A stretch of DNA of 64,000 nucleotides from Neorhizobium sp. NCHU2750 (GCF_003597675.1 NZ_CP030827.1:1-64000); one strand, 5' to 3'. Positions 37,024-46,827 are shown, counted from the stretch's first letter. Numbers and translations: made by a program. The notes: generated from the sequence alone by a model not told the origin.

Positions 37024-37662
37024 ATGATTGTATTGGCTATCGACACTGCGAGCATCGATTGTTCTGCGGCGGTATTTGACAGTGCCGCCGGCAAGCTTCT
37101 GTCTGCCGTCTCCGAGGAAATCGGCAAGGGCCATGCGGAACGGCTGATGGCCGTCATCGACCAGGCTCTCGACGAAGCCGAGGTTGCGCTCGACCAGGTC
37201 GGGAAGATCGCCGTCGTCATCGGTCCGGGCTCTTTTACCGGCATCCGCGTCGGCGTCGCGGCGGCCCGCGGTTTCGCCCTCTCTCTCGGCACCGAGTGTG
37301 TCGGCGTATCGACGCTGGAAACCCTGGCTGCCATGCATCATGCGGTGTCGGGTGATGCGAAACCGGTCGTCATCGCCATGGATGCCAAGCGGGAAGAGAT
37401 CTATGCTCAGGCCTTTGCCGCAGATGGCAGTTCGCTGGGTGAACCGGCAGCGCTCTCGGCAGAGGATGTCGAGCGTCTGGCTGTCTCCGCATCAGCCGAC
37501 CTGTTCGGTTCGTGGGTGACGAAATCCCAGGATCGCTTCGATATCGGTATCGTTGCGCGTCTCGGTGCGGCCAGGAAGGCCGATGGCAGCCGCCCGAAGC
37601 CGCTTTATCTGCGCGGCCCCGATGCCAAGCCGCAGACGGGCTTCGCACTGGCAAGAGTGTAG
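37024..37662 (+). CDS. tsaB: tRNA threonylcarbamoyladenosine biosynthesis protein TsaB
   Basis: TsaB binds TsaD and TsaE in the complex that makes t6A37 in ANN-decoding tRNAs. The 212-residue product starts MIVLAIDTASIDCSAA, has the ASKHA-like GPGSFTGIRVGVAAARGFAL motif, and is slightly short at the C-terminus. rimI follows after 5 bp, the common tsaB-rimI pair. Confidence 0.94.
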   Translation: MIVLAIDTASIDCSAAVFDSAAGKLLSAVSEEIGKGHAERLMAVIDQALDEAEVALDQVGKIAVVIGPGSFTGIRVGVAAARGFALSLGTECVGVSTLETLAAMHHAVSGDAKPVVIAMDAKREEIYAQAFAADGSSLGEPAALSAEDVERLAVSASADLFGSWVTKSQDRFDIGIVARLGAARKADGSRPKPLYLRGPDAKPQTGFALARV

Positions 37663-37667
37663 GCGAC

Positions 37668-38162
37668 ATGTTCGACGAATATCTGAGCTGGAAGCCGTTT
37701 TTCGAAATCGTGCCGATGGAAGTCGACGATTGCGCCGAGATCTCGGACCTGCACGGTCTGCGCTTCCCGCGTCAGTGGAGCGACGGCGAGTTTCAGAACC
37801 TCATTCTTGAGCGCAACGTTTTCGGTTTCATCGCCCGCCAGACCAACGCGTTCTTCTCCAGACCGCTCGGCGGCTTCGTGCTGAGCCGCGAGGCAGGGGG
37901 AGAGGCTGAAATTCTCACTGTCGCCACATCGGAAAAATTCGCCCGTCAGGGCCTTGGCTGGCGTCTTATGCAGGCCGCGCTGCGCGAGGCGATATCGAGG
38001 GGTGCCGACAGCATGTTCCTCGAGGTCGAGGCGGATAACCGCCCGGCGGTCGGTCTCTACGGCAAACTCGGCTTTGCCAAAGTGGCGGAGAGGCCGGCTT
38101 ATTACCTCGGTGCCGACGGACGGCGGACTGCCGCGCTTGTCATGAGCCGCGTTCTTCGCTAG
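37668..38162 (+). CDS. rimI: RimI-like GNAT N-acetyltransferase
   Basis: RimI acetylates the N-terminus of ribosomal protein S18 and related substrates. The 164-residue product has the acetyl-CoA loop EKFARQGLGWRLM and the terminal motif ADNRPAVGLYGKLGFAKVAERPAYY. The ATG at 37668 has AGG upstream and follows the tsaB TAG by 5 bp. The exact substrate is inferred from this context. Confidence 0.9.
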   Translation: MFDEYLSWKPFFEIVPMEVDDCAEISDLHGLRFPRQWSDGEFQNLILERNVFGFIARQTNAFFSRPLGGFVLSREAGGEAEILTVATSEKFARQGLGWRLMQAALREAISRGADSMFLEVEADNRPAVGLYGKLGFAKVAERPAYYLGADGRRTAALVMSRVLR

Positions 38163-38201
38163 TCCCAAATAATACGTGAATATTTCGAAGGCCAGAACGT
38201 C

Positions 38202-38630
38202 ATGACGGACCTTTCCAAGACACTGGAAGAGCTGTGTGCCGAGAAGGGCATGCGCATGACCGACCAGCGTCGGGTCATTGCCCGGATATTGCAGGAATCC
38301 GACGATCATCCGGATGTCGAGGAGCTCTATCGCCGCTCCTCCAGGGTCGATCCGCGCATCTCCATCTCGACGGTCTACCGCACCGTCAAGCTGTTCGAGG
38401 ATGAGGGCATAATCGAGCGCCATGATTTCCGCGATGGCCGCTCCCGCTATGAAACCGTGCCGGAAGAGCATCACGATCACATGATCGACCTGAAGACCGG
38501 CCACGTGATCGAATTCCAGTCGGCAGAGATCGAGGCGTTGCAGGAGCGTATCGCCCGTGAACTCGGTTTCAGGCTGGTCGGGCATCGGCTGGAGCTTTAC
38601 GGCATACCGCTCGACAAGGACGGCAAGTGA
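38202..38630 (+). CDS. mur: Fur-family regulator, rhizobial Mur type
   Basis: In rhizobia the chromosomal Fur homologue mainly senses manganese (Mur) and represses manganese uptake such as sitABCD. The 142-residue product has the winged helix (MTDQRRVIARILQESDDHPDVEELY) and dimerisation domain (EEHHDHMIDLKTG). It has a single cysteine at residue 12 and no CxxC pairs, so no structural zinc site of classical Fur. The Mur rather than Fur role is inferred from family placement; the regulated genes are not in this window. Confidence 0.9.
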   Translation: MTDLSKTLEELCAEKGMRMTDQRRVIARILQESDDHPDVEELYRRSSRVDPRISISTVYRTVKLFEDEGIIERHDFRDGRSRYETVPEEHHDHMIDLKTGHVIEFQSAEIEALQERIARELGFRLVGHRLELYGIPLDKDGK

Positions 38631-38652
38631 GCGGAACCGATAGGGAAAAGCA

Positions 38653-39486
38653 TTGATCACCTCCATCCGGATCGGCCTCGTCATCATCTGTCTCGTGATC
38701 GTGACGCTGGTTCTCCTGCCGTTCCAGCTTCTCGGCCTTGCCTTCGACTGGAAGATCCGCCGCACCATTCCAAGGCTCTGGCACAGGGCTGCCTGTTTTC
38801 TGATTGGTATCCGCATCCATGTCCATGGACGTCTGGAGCGCCAGCGACCGCTGATGCTTGCCGCAAATCACGTGTCCTGGAAGGACATTCTCGTCCTCGG
38901 CGCGGTGGCGGATGTCGTCTATATCGCCAAGGCCGAGGTGGCGGACTGGCCGGTCTTCGGCACGCTCGCCAAATTGCAGAAGAGCATCTTCATCGTTCGC
39001 GAAGAGCGCCGTCGCACCGGCGATCAGGTCAACGAGATTGCCGAGCGGATGACGGCGGGCGAGATCGTCGTGCTGTTTCCCGAAGGCACGACGTCCGACG
39101 GCAACCGTCTTCTGGAGATCAAGTCCTCGCTCTTCGGCGCTGCCGCCGCTGCCGTGCCGCACACGCCACAGGGTGTCGTGCATGTGCAGCCGGTAGCAAT
39201 CGCCTATACCCGCGTCCATGGCATGGCGATGGGCCGCTATCATCGGCCGATCGCCGCCTGGCCGGGGGATATCACGCTGATGCCGCATCTGATGGGCGTG
39301 CTGAAACAGGGCGCACTGGATGTCGATGTCGCGTTCGGAGACACGGTCGATTTTCGCACCGGCGACAATCGCAAGCACCTGAGCCAGAACGTCACCGGCC
39401 AGCTTCGCCGCATGCTGATCCGCCATCTGCGGGGCCGTGATTACGATGCGATCGGCAAGGCGCTTGATGACGAGAGCGTGAACTAG
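38653..39486 (+). CDS. 1-acyl-sn-glycerol-3-phosphate acyltransferase-like protein (possible OlsA)
   Basis: The 277-residue product has an N-terminal membrane segment (GLVIICLVIVTLVLLPFQLLGL) and the acyltransferase motifs NHVSWKD (HX4D) and FPEGTTS. It could make phosphatidic acid (PlsC) or acylate lyso-ornithine lipid (OlsA) as partner of olsB at 18.6 kb; sequence does not separate these. It starts at a TTG, with AGGG 7 nt upstream, and follows mur by 22 bp. Confidence 0.85.
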   Translation: MITSIRIGLVIICLVIVTLVLLPFQLLGLAFDWKIRRTIPRLWHRAACFLIGIRIHVHGRLERQRPLMLAANHVSWKDILVLGAVADVVYIAKAEVADWPVFGTLAKLQKSIFIVREERRRTGDQVNEIAERMTAGEIVVLFPEGTTSDGNRLLEIKSSLFGAAAAAVPHTPQGVVHVQPVAIAYTRVHGMAMGRYHRPIAAWPGDITLMPHLMGVLKQGALDVDVAFGDTVDFRTGDNRKHLSQNVTGQLRRMLIRHLRGRDYDAIGKALDDESVN

Positions 39487-39608
39487 CCCTTCATTGCGTG
39501 GCGGGCGGAAGCCATCCATTTGCAGTTGGGCTGTCTTTTTGAGAGCTTATGGGCTTGGTCTTCAAATCCACCTGTGCCTATGAGAAGCATCGATAATATC
39601 TGGACGTG

Positions 39609-40235
39609 ATGATGGATCCACTTGGACAGCTGATAAACTGGTCGGCGGAATACGGGCTTCTCGGGGTTTTCCTTGTCGTCTTTTCGGAACGGGTCATCCC
39701 GATCTTTCCGTCCTATGCCATACTGGTCGCTGTCGGCATTGCTGCAGAATCGGGCGCGTGGTCGGTTCTGGCTGCGCTGATCGCTGCCATCGCCGGCAGC
39801 TATGTCGGCGGCTCGATCTACTATCTCTGCGCCGCAAGCGTCTCGGAAGAGCGTTCCTTCCGCTTCCTGACGCGGTTTGCACTGCTGTTCGGCACCTCGT
39901 CCGAAAAAGTTCAGAAGATGATCAGCTATTTCCGCACCAATCAGGCGGCGCTGTCGTTCACCGCACAGCTTGTGCCGACCGTCAGGCTGGTTGCCCCGGC
40001 AATTGCCGGTCTCCTGAAGGTCAATCCAGGCCCGTTCGCGGTGGCGGCAGGCCTTGGTGTTGCGGTGTGGAACTCGCTGTTCTTTTTCATCGGTTATGTC
40101 TGCGCGCGCCTTTCCTTCAACGGCAATGTCTCGGAACTGGCGCTGGAAGTGATGATCGTCCTGATGGTGGTGGAAAGTCTGGCCTTCGTCATCTGGCGGC
40201 GTTTGCGCAAGAAAAAGCTGGCGGCTGAAGGCTGA
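39609..40235 (+). CDS. DedA-family membrane protein
   Basis: The 208-residue product has about four to five membrane helices and the DedA/SNARE-associated domain (SERVIPIFPSYAILVAVG; QLVPTVRLVAPAIAGL). Family members are linked to membrane homeostasis and lipid carrier recycling; some are undecaprenyl phosphate or phosphatidylethanolamine scramblases. Start could be GTG 39606, ATG 39609 or ATG 39612; no clear ribosome site is seen. Confidence 0.85.
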   Translation: MMDPLGQLINWSAEYGLLGVFLVVFSERVIPIFPSYAILVAVGIAAESGAWSVLAALIAAIAGSYVGGSIYYLCAASVSEERSFRFLTRFALLFGTSSEKVQKMISYFRTNQAALSFTAQLVPTVRLVAPAIAGLLKVNPGPFAVAAGLGVAVWNSLFFFIGYVCARLSFNGNVSELALEVMIVLMVVESLAFVIWRRLRKKKLAAEG

Positions 40236-40332
40236 AAGCGTCCGAGCCAGTTGATCCCGGCTGCTCGCTTGCCCGCATGCCGCCCCGCATGAAACGCTTC
40301 ATTTCCTGCCCTTCTTGCTGTATGAGCCAGCC

Positions 40333-41757
40333 ATGAACGAACACGTCTCCCTTTCCGCGCCGGCAGAAGAGCCGGTCAACTGTCCGGACGCCCGTCCCAA
40401 CAGCCGCAAGGTCTTCATCAAGACCTATGGCTGTCAGATGAACGTCTATGATTCCACCCGCATGGGCGATGCGCTGGCGGGTGAAGGATATGTGACGACG
40501 GAAAACATGGACGAGGCCGATCTCGTCCTGCTCAATACCTGTCATATCCGTGAGAAGGCGGCAGAAAAGGTCTATTCCGCCCTTGGCCGCCTGCGCGACA
40601 TGAAGAAGGCCCGTGCCGCCGAAGGCAAGGAGATGATGATCGGCGTTGCCGGTTGCGTCGCCCAGGCGGAAGGCGAGGAGATCATTCGCCGCGCGCCCGC
40701 CGTCGATGTCGTCATCGGCCCGCAGACCTATCACCGCCTGCCGGAGGCCTTGAGAAAGGCCCGCGGCGGCGAGCGGGTCGTTGATACCGAATATGCCGTC
40801 GAGGACAAGTTCGAGCATCTGCCGGCAACCGAGAAGAAGGTCATCCGCTCGCGCGGCGTCACGTCCTTCCTCACCGTGCAGGAAGGCTGCGACAAGTTCT
40901 GCACCTTCTGCGTCGTGCCCTATACCCGTGGTTCGGAAGTCTCTCGTCCGGTCGGCCAGATCATCGATGAGGCAAAGCGGCTGGTCGATGCCGGCGTCCG
41001 CGAAATCACCCTGCTCGGCCAGAACGTCAATGCCTGGCGTTCGAAGAGCGAAACCGGCGCCGAACTCGGCCTTGCCGATCTCTTGTATCGGCTCGCCGAT
41101 ATTCCGGGTCTCGCCCGCCTGCGCTACACGACCAGCCATCCGCGTGACATGGATGATCGGCTGATCGAGGCGCATCGCGACCTGCGCAATCTCATGCCCT
41201 ACCTGCATCTGCCGGTGCAGGCCGGTTCCGATCGCATCCTGAAGGCGATGAACCGTCGCCATACCGGTGCCGAGTATCTGCGCCTGATCGAGCGCATCCG
41301 TGAGGCGCGGCCGGATATCGCCATGTCGGGCGATTTCATCGTCGGCTTCCCCGGTGAGACGGATCAGGATTTCGAGGACACGCTGAAGATTGTCGAGGAC
41401 GTGAATTACGCCTCGGCCTTCTCGTTCAAATATTCGAGCCGTCCGGGTACGCCCGGCGCCGATCTGCCGAACCATGTGGACGAGGACGTCAAGACGGAGC
41501 GGCTCGAGCGGCTTCAGGCCCTGCTCTTGAAACAGCAGGCCGACTTCGCCACATCCTGCGTTGGAAAGACGATCGATCTGCTCCTGGAAAAGCCGGGCCG
41601 CATGCCGGGTCAGGTGATTGGACGCTCGCCCTGGCTGCAGTCTGTGAATGTTGATGCAAAAACATCGCAAATCGGTGAGATTATCCGTGTACGAATCATC
41701 GGAACTGGCCCGAACAGCTTGTTTGCCGAGCCGGCAGAGAGTTTAATCGGGGTCTGA
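40333..41757 (+). CDS. miaB: tRNA-2-methylthio-N6-dimethylallyladenosine synthase MiaB
   Basis: MiaB adds the methylthio group to i6A37 of tRNA. The 474-residue product has the N-terminal cluster domain ([28 protein letters not shown]), the radical-SAM motif CDKFCTFC and a C-terminal TRAM domain. The ATG at 40333 is chosen over an upstream TTG. It leads the conserved group miaB-phoH-ybeY-corC-lnt. Confidence 0.97.
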   Translation: MNEHVSLSAPAEEPVNCPDARPNSRKVFIKTYGCQMNVYDSTRMGDALAGEGYVTTENMDEADLVLLNTCHIREKAAEKVYSALGRLRDMKKARAAEGKEMMIGVAGCVAQAEGEEIIRRAPAVDVVIGPQTYHRLPEALRKARGGERVVDTEYAVEDKFEHLPATEKKVIRSRGVTSFLTVQEGCDKFCTFCVVPYTRGSEVSRPVGQIIDEAKRLVDAGVREITLLGQNVNAWRSKSETGAELGLADLLYRLADIPGLARLRYTTSHPRDMDDRLIEAHRDLRNLMPYLHLPVQAGSDRILKAMNRRHTGAEYLRLIERIREARPDIAMSGDFIVGFPGETDQDFEDTLKIVEDVNYASAFSFKYSSRPGTPGADLPNHVDEDVKTERLERLQALLLKQQADFATSCVGKTIDLLLEKPGRMPGQVIGRSPWLQSVNVDAKTSQIGEIIRVRIIGTGPNSLFAEPAESLIGV

Positions 41758-41780
41758 ATCAAGTTGAGGAGCTTGCTTAC

Positions 41781-42839
41781 TTGAACGCATCAGAATTGGT
41801 TTCTTCGACAGCGCGCCAACCCCGATCCGCAGCGACCGACGCCAACCACTTCGTCCTGACGTTTGAGAACAACAGGTTAGCCAGCGAGCTCTTTGGTCAG
41901 TTCGACCAGAACCTCAAACTCCTCGAACAGCGCCTCAACGTCGATGCCCTTCCGCGTGGAAACTCTGTTTCCATCTCCGGCGATGTCGTCGCCACCAATC
42001 AGGCCCGCCGGGCTCTCGATTTCCTCTATGAACGTCTGCAGAAAGGCGGTTCCGTGGAAGCTTCCGATGTCGAAGGTGCAATCCGCATGGCTCAGGCCGC
42101 CGACGACCAGCTGACGCTTCCGACGCTGGAGCGCAAGGCAAAGCTTTCCATGGCGCAGATCTCCACCCGCAAGAAGACCATCCAGGCCCGCACGCCGACG
42201 CAGGACGCCTATATGCGGGCACTCGAACGCGCAGAACTCGTCTTCGGCGTCGGTCCGGCCGGTACCGGCAAGACCTATCTCGCCTGTGCTCACGCAGCTC
42301 AGCTTCTGGAGCGCGGCGCCGTTGACAAGATCATCCTGACCCGTCCGGCTGTCGAGGCCGGCGAGCGCCTGGGCTTCCTGCCCGGCGACATGAAGGAAAA
42401 GGTCGATCCCTACCTCCGCCCGCTTTATGACGCGCTCTACGACATGATCCCGGCCGACAAGGTCGACCGCGCGATCACCGCCGGCGTCATCGAGATCGCG
42501 CCGCTCGCTTTCATGCGCGGCCGCACGCTGTCCAATGCTGCAATCATTCTCGATGAAGCGCAGAACACCACATCGATGCAGATGAAGATGTTCCTGACGC
42601 GTCTGGGCGAAAACGGCCGGATGATCATCACCGGCGATCCGAGCCAGGTCGACCTTCCGCGTGGCGTGAAGTCGGGCCTGGTCGAGGCCCTTCAGATCCT
42701 GAAGGGTGTCGAAGGACTTTCGGTCGTCCGCTTCAAGGATACCGACGTCGTTCGCCATCCGCTGGTGGGCCGCATCGTCAAGGCCTATGACGCGCAATAT
42801 GCGGTCCACGAGGAAAGCGAGGAAGCCCTCGACCGGTAA
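41781..42839 (+). CDS. phoH: PhoH-family P-loop ATPase
   Basis: PhoH proteins are RNA-associated ATPases/helicases often coupled to YbeY in ribosome quality control. The 352-residue product has Walker A GPAGTGKTYLA and Walker B IILDEAQNTT. It starts at a TTG with GAGGAG 9 nt upstream. It sits between miaB and ybeY; phosphate regulation is not implied by this position. Confidence 0.95.
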   Translation: MNASELVSSTARQPRSAATDANHFVLTFENNRLASELFGQFDQNLKLLEQRLNVDALPRGNSVSISGDVVATNQARRALDFLYERLQKGGSVEASDVEGAIRMAQAADDQLTLPTLERKAKLSMAQISTRKKTIQARTPTQDAYMRALERAELVFGVGPAGTGKTYLACAHAAQLLERGAVDKIILTRPAVEAGERLGFLPGDMKEKVDPYLRPLYDALYDMIPADKVDRAITAGVIEIAPLAFMRGRTLSNAAIILDEAQNTTSMQMKMFLTRLGENGRMIITGDPSQVDLPRGVKSGLVEALQILKGVEGLSVVRFKDTDVVRHPLVGRIVKAYDAQYAVHEESEEALDR

Positions 42840-42862
42840 TGCCGGTCGGGCGCCGTTAAGTG

Positions 42863-43372
42863 ATGTCCGAACTAGACATACAGATCAGCGTGGAAGACGG
42901 TGGCTGGCCGGCTGAGGAGGTTCTCGCCTCCTTGAGCGGTCGCGTTCTCGGTGCCGCCGCCGAATATCTTGCCCGTGAAGAAGACCAGCCCTTCCCCGAA
43001 ATGGCGACGGAACTGTCGCTGGTCTTCACCAATGACGTTTCCATCCAGGAAATCAACGCCGAATGGCGCGATCAGGACAAACCGACTAACGTCTTGTCAT
43101 TCCCTGCTTTTCCGCTGACACCTGGCATCATGCCGGGTCCCATGCTGGGCGATATTGTCGTCGCGCGGGAAACTGTTGAGCGAGAAGCGGTTGATCTCGA
43201 CAAGACTTTCGACGATCATTTGACCCATCTGCTCGTCCATGGATTCCTCCATCTGTTCGGTTACGACCATATGGAAAAGGACGAGGCGGAGGAAATGGAA
43301 GCACTTGAGACTCGTATTTTGGCTGGTCTCGGCCTATCTGACCCCTATGCGGGCCAGGACCCGATAGTGTAG
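42863..43372 (+). CDS. ybeY: Endoribonuclease YbeY (rRNA maturation factor)
   Basis: YbeY is a zinc endoribonuclease needed for 16S rRNA 3'-end processing. The 169-residue product has the zinc motif HGFLHLFGYDH and the family segment PTNVLSFPAF. A GTG at 42860 immediately before the ATG is an alternative start. corC starts 9 bp after its stop. Confidence 0.96.
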   Translation: MSELDIQISVEDGGWPAEEVLASLSGRVLGAAAEYLAREEDQPFPEMATELSLVFTNDVSIQEINAEWRDQDKPTNVLSFPAFPLTPGIMPGPMLGDIVVARETVEREAVDLDKTFDDHLTHLLVHGFLHLFGYDHMEKDEAEEMEALETRILAGLGLSDPYAGQDPIV

Positions 43373-43381
43373 TTTGGAACA

Positions 43382-44554
43382 ATGAACGATTATTCGAGCA
43401 ATGTCGCCCGCGAGGGCAAGGACAGTTCGGACTCACCCTCGTCGGACGAGGGCAGTAGTTCGGCAAGGTCCGAACATCATCCCAAATCCCACCATTCCTT
43501 TTGGTCGCGGGCCGTGCGCCTGCTCCGGCCATCGCAGGGCGAACAGTTGCGGGAAGATCTCGCCGACGCCCTGATGACCGATACCAATGTCAGCAGCGCC
43601 TTCTCCCCGGATGAGCGCGCCATGCTTCACAACATCCTCCGCTTCCGCGAGGTGCGCGTCGAGGACATCATGGTTCCCCGCGCCGATATCGAGGCGGTGG
43701 ACATGAACATGACCATCGGCGAGCTGATGATCCATTTCGAGGAAACCGGTCGCTCGCGCATGCCGGTCTATAGCGACAATCTCGACGACGCCCGCGGCTT
43801 CGTCCATATCCGCGACCTCTTGTCCTATCTCGCCAAGCAGGCGCGCAACAAGCGGCGTGTCAGCGCCAAGACCTCCGCGGCCCACGCGTCCACGGCTGCA
43901 AACGGCACGGAGAAGCCGACCCGCACGCCACGACCCGCATTCGACCTTGGCCGCGTCAACCTCGAGCAGACGGTTGCCGAAGCCGGCCTCATTCGCAAGC
44001 TGCTCTTCGTGCCGCCGTCCATGCTCGCCTCCGACCTCTTGCGCTCCATGCAGGCGGCGCGCACCCAGATGGCGCTGGTCATCGACGAATATGGCGGTAC
44101 CGACGGTCTCGTATCTCACGAAGACATCGTCGAGATGGTCATCGGTGACGTAGAGGACGAGCATGACGATCAGGAAGTCATGTTCTCCCGCACTGCCGAC
44201 GACGTATTCGTCGCCGATGCCCGTATCGAGCTCGAGGAGATCGCCGAGGCGATCGGCCCGGATTTCGACGTGCGCGACCGTATCGAGGATGTCGACACGC
44301 TCGGCGGCCTGATTTTCTCGGCTCTGGGACGTATCCCCGTGCGAGGCGAGGTCGTTCAGGCCGTGCCCGGTTTCGAGTTCCAGATCCTCGAGGCCGATCC
44401 TCGCCGTATCAAGCGGGTCAAGATCCTGCGCAAGCGCGCCCTTGTCCGCCGCCGTCAGGCAAAGGGAGAAGGCGAGGTTGCACTTCCCGCTCCGGCAACA
44501 CCGGCGCTGCTCGCTCCTCCGGCTGAGACCGGCTCTCAGCGCCCGGAAGCCTGA
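43382..44554 (+). CDS. CBS-domain HlyC/CorC-family protein
   Basis: The 390-residue product lacks the N-terminal membrane domain of large CorC/CorB proteins. It has a tandem CBS pair (VEDIMVPRADIEAVDM ... SRMPVYSDNLDDARGFVHIRDLL and ...MALVIDEYGGTDGLVSHEDIVEMV) with an inserted Lys/Ala-rich segment near 160-185 and a CorC_HlyC domain at the end. It is part of the miaB-phoH-ybeY-corC-lnt group. It may modulate magnesium/cobalt efflux; that is inferred. Confidence 0.9.
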   Translation: MNDYSSNVAREGKDSSDSPSSDEGSSSARSEHHPKSHHSFWSRAVRLLRPSQGEQLREDLADALMTDTNVSSAFSPDERAMLHNILRFREVRVEDIMVPRADIEAVDMNMTIGELMIHFEETGRSRMPVYSDNLDDARGFVHIRDLLSYLAKQARNKRRVSAKTSAAHASTAANGTEKPTRTPRPAFDLGRVNLEQTVAEAGLIRKLLFVPPSMLASDLLRSMQAARTQMALVIDEYGGTDGLVSHEDIVEMVIGDVEDEHDDQEVMFSRTADDVFVADARIELEEIAEAIGPDFDVRDRIEDVDTLGGLIFSALGRIPVRGEVVQAVPGFEFQILEADPRRIKRVKILRKRALVRRRQAKGEGEVALPAPATPALLAPPAETGSQRPEA

Positions 44555-44636
44555 CGCCTTCCCAAGCCGCTACCCGCGACAGCGCGCAGTTTTTTTGAAA
44601 GACTGCGGCTGTTGATTCGCGAGAAAAGGAATGCCC

Positions 44637-46238
44637 ATGGAGCGGCTGGCAAACCGGGTCATGCTACTTTCGGGGCTTCCCCGCGCTGCGCTGGCATTTC
44701 TGGCAGGAGCGATCGGGGCACTGGCGGTGCCTCCCTTCAATGTCTTCGCCGTCCTTTTCATTTCCTTCACCGTGCTCGTATGGCTGCTCGACGGATCGAC
44801 CGGCAATCTGCAAGGCAGCGTGTTCAGTCGGTTGCGCTCGGCCTTCGTCATCGGCTGGCTCTTTGGCTTCGGCTATTTTGTCGCCGGCCTCTGGTGGCTT
44901 GGTCATGCGCTGCTGATCGACGCGGATGAGTTTGCCTGGGCATTGCCGCTCGCCGTCCTCGGCCTGCCCGCCTATCTTGCGATCTTTTACGGCCTCGCCA
45001 CGGCTGTCGCGCGCATTTTCTGGTCCGATGGCCTCGGCCGCATCGCAGCACTTGCCGGAGCATTCGGCGTCGCGGAATGGCTTCGTGGCTCAGCATTGAC
45101 CGGCTTCCCCTGGAATGCCATCGGCTATGGTGCGATGCCGGTGCCGCTGATGATGCAGTCGGATGCCGTCCTCGGCATATTCGGCGTCAGCACGCTCGCC
45201 GTTTTCGTTTTTTCCGCGCCTGCCCTGCTAGGCACCGTGAAGGGCAGGGGGCTTGGCCTGACCATGGCGGCGCTTCTTGCCGTCGCGCATATCGGCTTTG
45301 GTGCGGCGCGACTTTATGACGCAGATAAAAAACTGGCTGTCGCAGGCGGCAAAAATACAACCATACGTATCGTTCAGCCGATGATCGATCAGGCAGCGAA
45401 ACTGGATGATACCAACCGCGTCGAGATCTTCGAGGAGCATCTTCGTCTTACCGCCTTGCCGCCGGAAAAGGGTGACAAGCAGCCAGATATCATTGTCTGG
45501 CCCGAGACGTCCGTTCCCTTTATCCTGACCGAAAATCCGGACGCGCTGGCTCGGATCGCGGATGTTTTGAAAGATGGCCAGATCCTGATCACTGGTGCGG
45601 TACGCTCCGAAAATGCCGCTCCCGGCATTCCGCCCCGCTACTATAATTCGATCTATGTCATTGATAGCGATGGGCAAATTATATCGGCCTCGGACAAGGT
45701 TCACCTCGTTCCCTTCGGTGAATATGTTCCTTATGAGAGCCTGCTCGCGTCGCTCGGGGTCACGGACGCGATCGCGATGCCTGGTGGGTTTACCGCCGCG
45801 TCGTCGCGCTCGCTTCTCACCTTGCCGGGCGGAGCCCTGCTCTATCCGCTGATCTGCTATGAGGCGATCTTCCCGACTGAGATCGGCGACGATGTGTCTC
45901 GTGCATCTGCACTGCTGAATGTCACCAACGATGGCTGGTTCGGTGCAACCCCGGGACCCTATCAGCATTTTCAGCAGGCCCGCTTGAGAGCGGTAGAGAC
46001 CGGATTGTTCCTGATTCGCGGTGCCAATACCGGAATTTCAGCCGTGATAGACCCATTTGGACGAGTAATACGGGGGCTCACATACAATCAAAAGGGTGTG
46101 ATTGATGCCACTATAGATTGCATCAAGGTTGCCAGCTGGAGTAATAATGCGCGTCAATGGTACTTCTGGTTGGTTGTGGCGTTGATGTTTCTAATTGCAG
46201 CCGTCTCGCGTCTAGGTTTTAAATCTCGCATGAATTGA
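44637..46238 (+). CDS. lnt: Apolipoprotein N-acyltransferase Lnt
   Basis: Lnt adds the third acyl chain to lipoproteins after LspA cleavage. The 533-residue product has about six N-terminal membrane helices, a carbon-nitrogen hydrolase domain with the triad Glu (VWPETSVPF), Lys (SDKVHLVPFGEY) and Cys (LICYEAIFP), and one C-terminal helix. The ATG at 44637 has AGGA 6 nt upstream; the ATG two codons earlier overlaps that site. In Sinorhizobium this gene is linked to acid tolerance (actA) and precedes phrR, as here. Confidence 0.95.
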   Translation: MERLANRVMLLSGLPRAALAFLAGAIGALAVPPFNVFAVLFISFTVLVWLLDGSTGNLQGSVFSRLRSAFVIGWLFGFGYFVAGLWWLGHALLIDADEFAWALPLAVLGLPAYLAIFYGLATAVARIFWSDGLGRIAALAGAFGVAEWLRGSALTGFPWNAIGYGAMPVPLMMQSDAVLGIFGVSTLAVFVFSAPALLGTVKGRGLGLTMAALLAVAHIGFGAARLYDADKKLAVAGGKNTTIRIVQPMIDQAAKLDDTNRVEIFEEHLRLTALPPEKGDKQPDIIVWPETSVPFILTENPDALARIADVLKDGQILITGAVRSENAAPGIPPRYYNSIYVIDSDGQIISASDKVHLVPFGEYVPYESLLASLGVTDAIAMPGGFTAASSRSLLTLPGGALLYPLICYEAIFPTEIGDDVSRASALLNVTNDGWFGATPGPYQHFQQARLRAVETGLFLIRGANTGISAVIDPFGRVIRGLTYNQKGVIDATIDCIKVASWSNNARQWYFWLVVALMFLIAAVSRLGFKSRMN

Positions 46239-46263
46239 CCAAAAACCCCCAAAATTGCATAGT
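46235..46263 (+). promoter_or_regulatory. Candidate sigma-70 promoter for praR
   Basis: TTGACC (46235-46240), 17-bp spacer, CATAGT (46258-46263). The -35 overlaps the lnt stop codon. It would give a leader of about 120 nt before praR. Confidence 0.4.
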
Positions 46264-46387
46264 GAGAACGCCTACCGTCTCGCCATATGCTTCCGAGCTT
46301 GGTTCTGTCGTCTCAAGCTTAAGAAGTGTAGCCTCCATACGCGGACCGGGTTGAATCGTAACTACAACTTCACCAGGACCCCCCATT

Positions 46388-46804
46388 ATGATTGAAAACA
46401 AGAAAAAGCCGAACCCGATTGATATCCACGTCGGGAGCCGGATTAGACTGCGCAGAACTATGCTTGGCATGAGCCAGGAAAAGCTGGGCGAAAGCCTTGG
46501 CATTACCTTTCAGCAGATTCAGAAATACGAGAAGGGCACGAACCGCGTCGGCGCAAGCCGTTTGCAGAACATTTCGAGCATTCTCAACGTGCCGGTGTCC
46601 TTCTTCTTCGAGGATGCGCCGGGCGAAAGCTCTGGCGGTGCAACCGGCATGGCCGAAGCATCGAGCTCCAACTACGTCGTCGACTTCCTGTCGTCGTCGG
46701 AAGGCCTGCAGCTTAACCGCGCTTTCGTGAAGATCGCGGATCCAAAGGTTCGCCGCCGGCTGGTCGATCTCGTCAAGGCGCTGGCAGCCGAAGCCGAGGA
46801 ATAA
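46388..46804 (+). CDS. praR: XRE-family transcriptional regulator (PraR/PhrR type)
   Basis: The 138-residue product has a Cro/CI helix-turn-helix at about 16-70 (IRLRRTMLGMSQEKLGESLGITFQQIQKYEKG) and a C-terminal alphaproteobacterial tail (NYVVDFLSSSEGLQL). PraR of Rhizobium represses quorum-sensing and attachment genes; PhrR of Sinorhizobium is low-pH inducible and lies downstream of lnt. The position here supports this identification. It may act on its own promoter. A strong terminator follows. Confidence 0.88.
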   Translation: MIENKKKPNPIDIHVGSRIRLRRTMLGMSQEKLGESLGITFQQIQKYEKGTNRVGASRLQNISSILNVPVSFFFEDAPGESSGGATGMAEASSSNYVVDFLSSSEGLQLNRAFVKIADPKVRRRLVDLVKALAAEAEE

Positions 46805-46827
46805 GACGCTCACGAGGCGGGGAGGAG

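Noticed and set aside
44585..44607. CGCAGT/ACTGCG hairpin between corC and lnt as terminator
   Set aside because: Only 6 bp with an 11-nt loop, the T-run is inside the loop, and the genes look co-transcribed.
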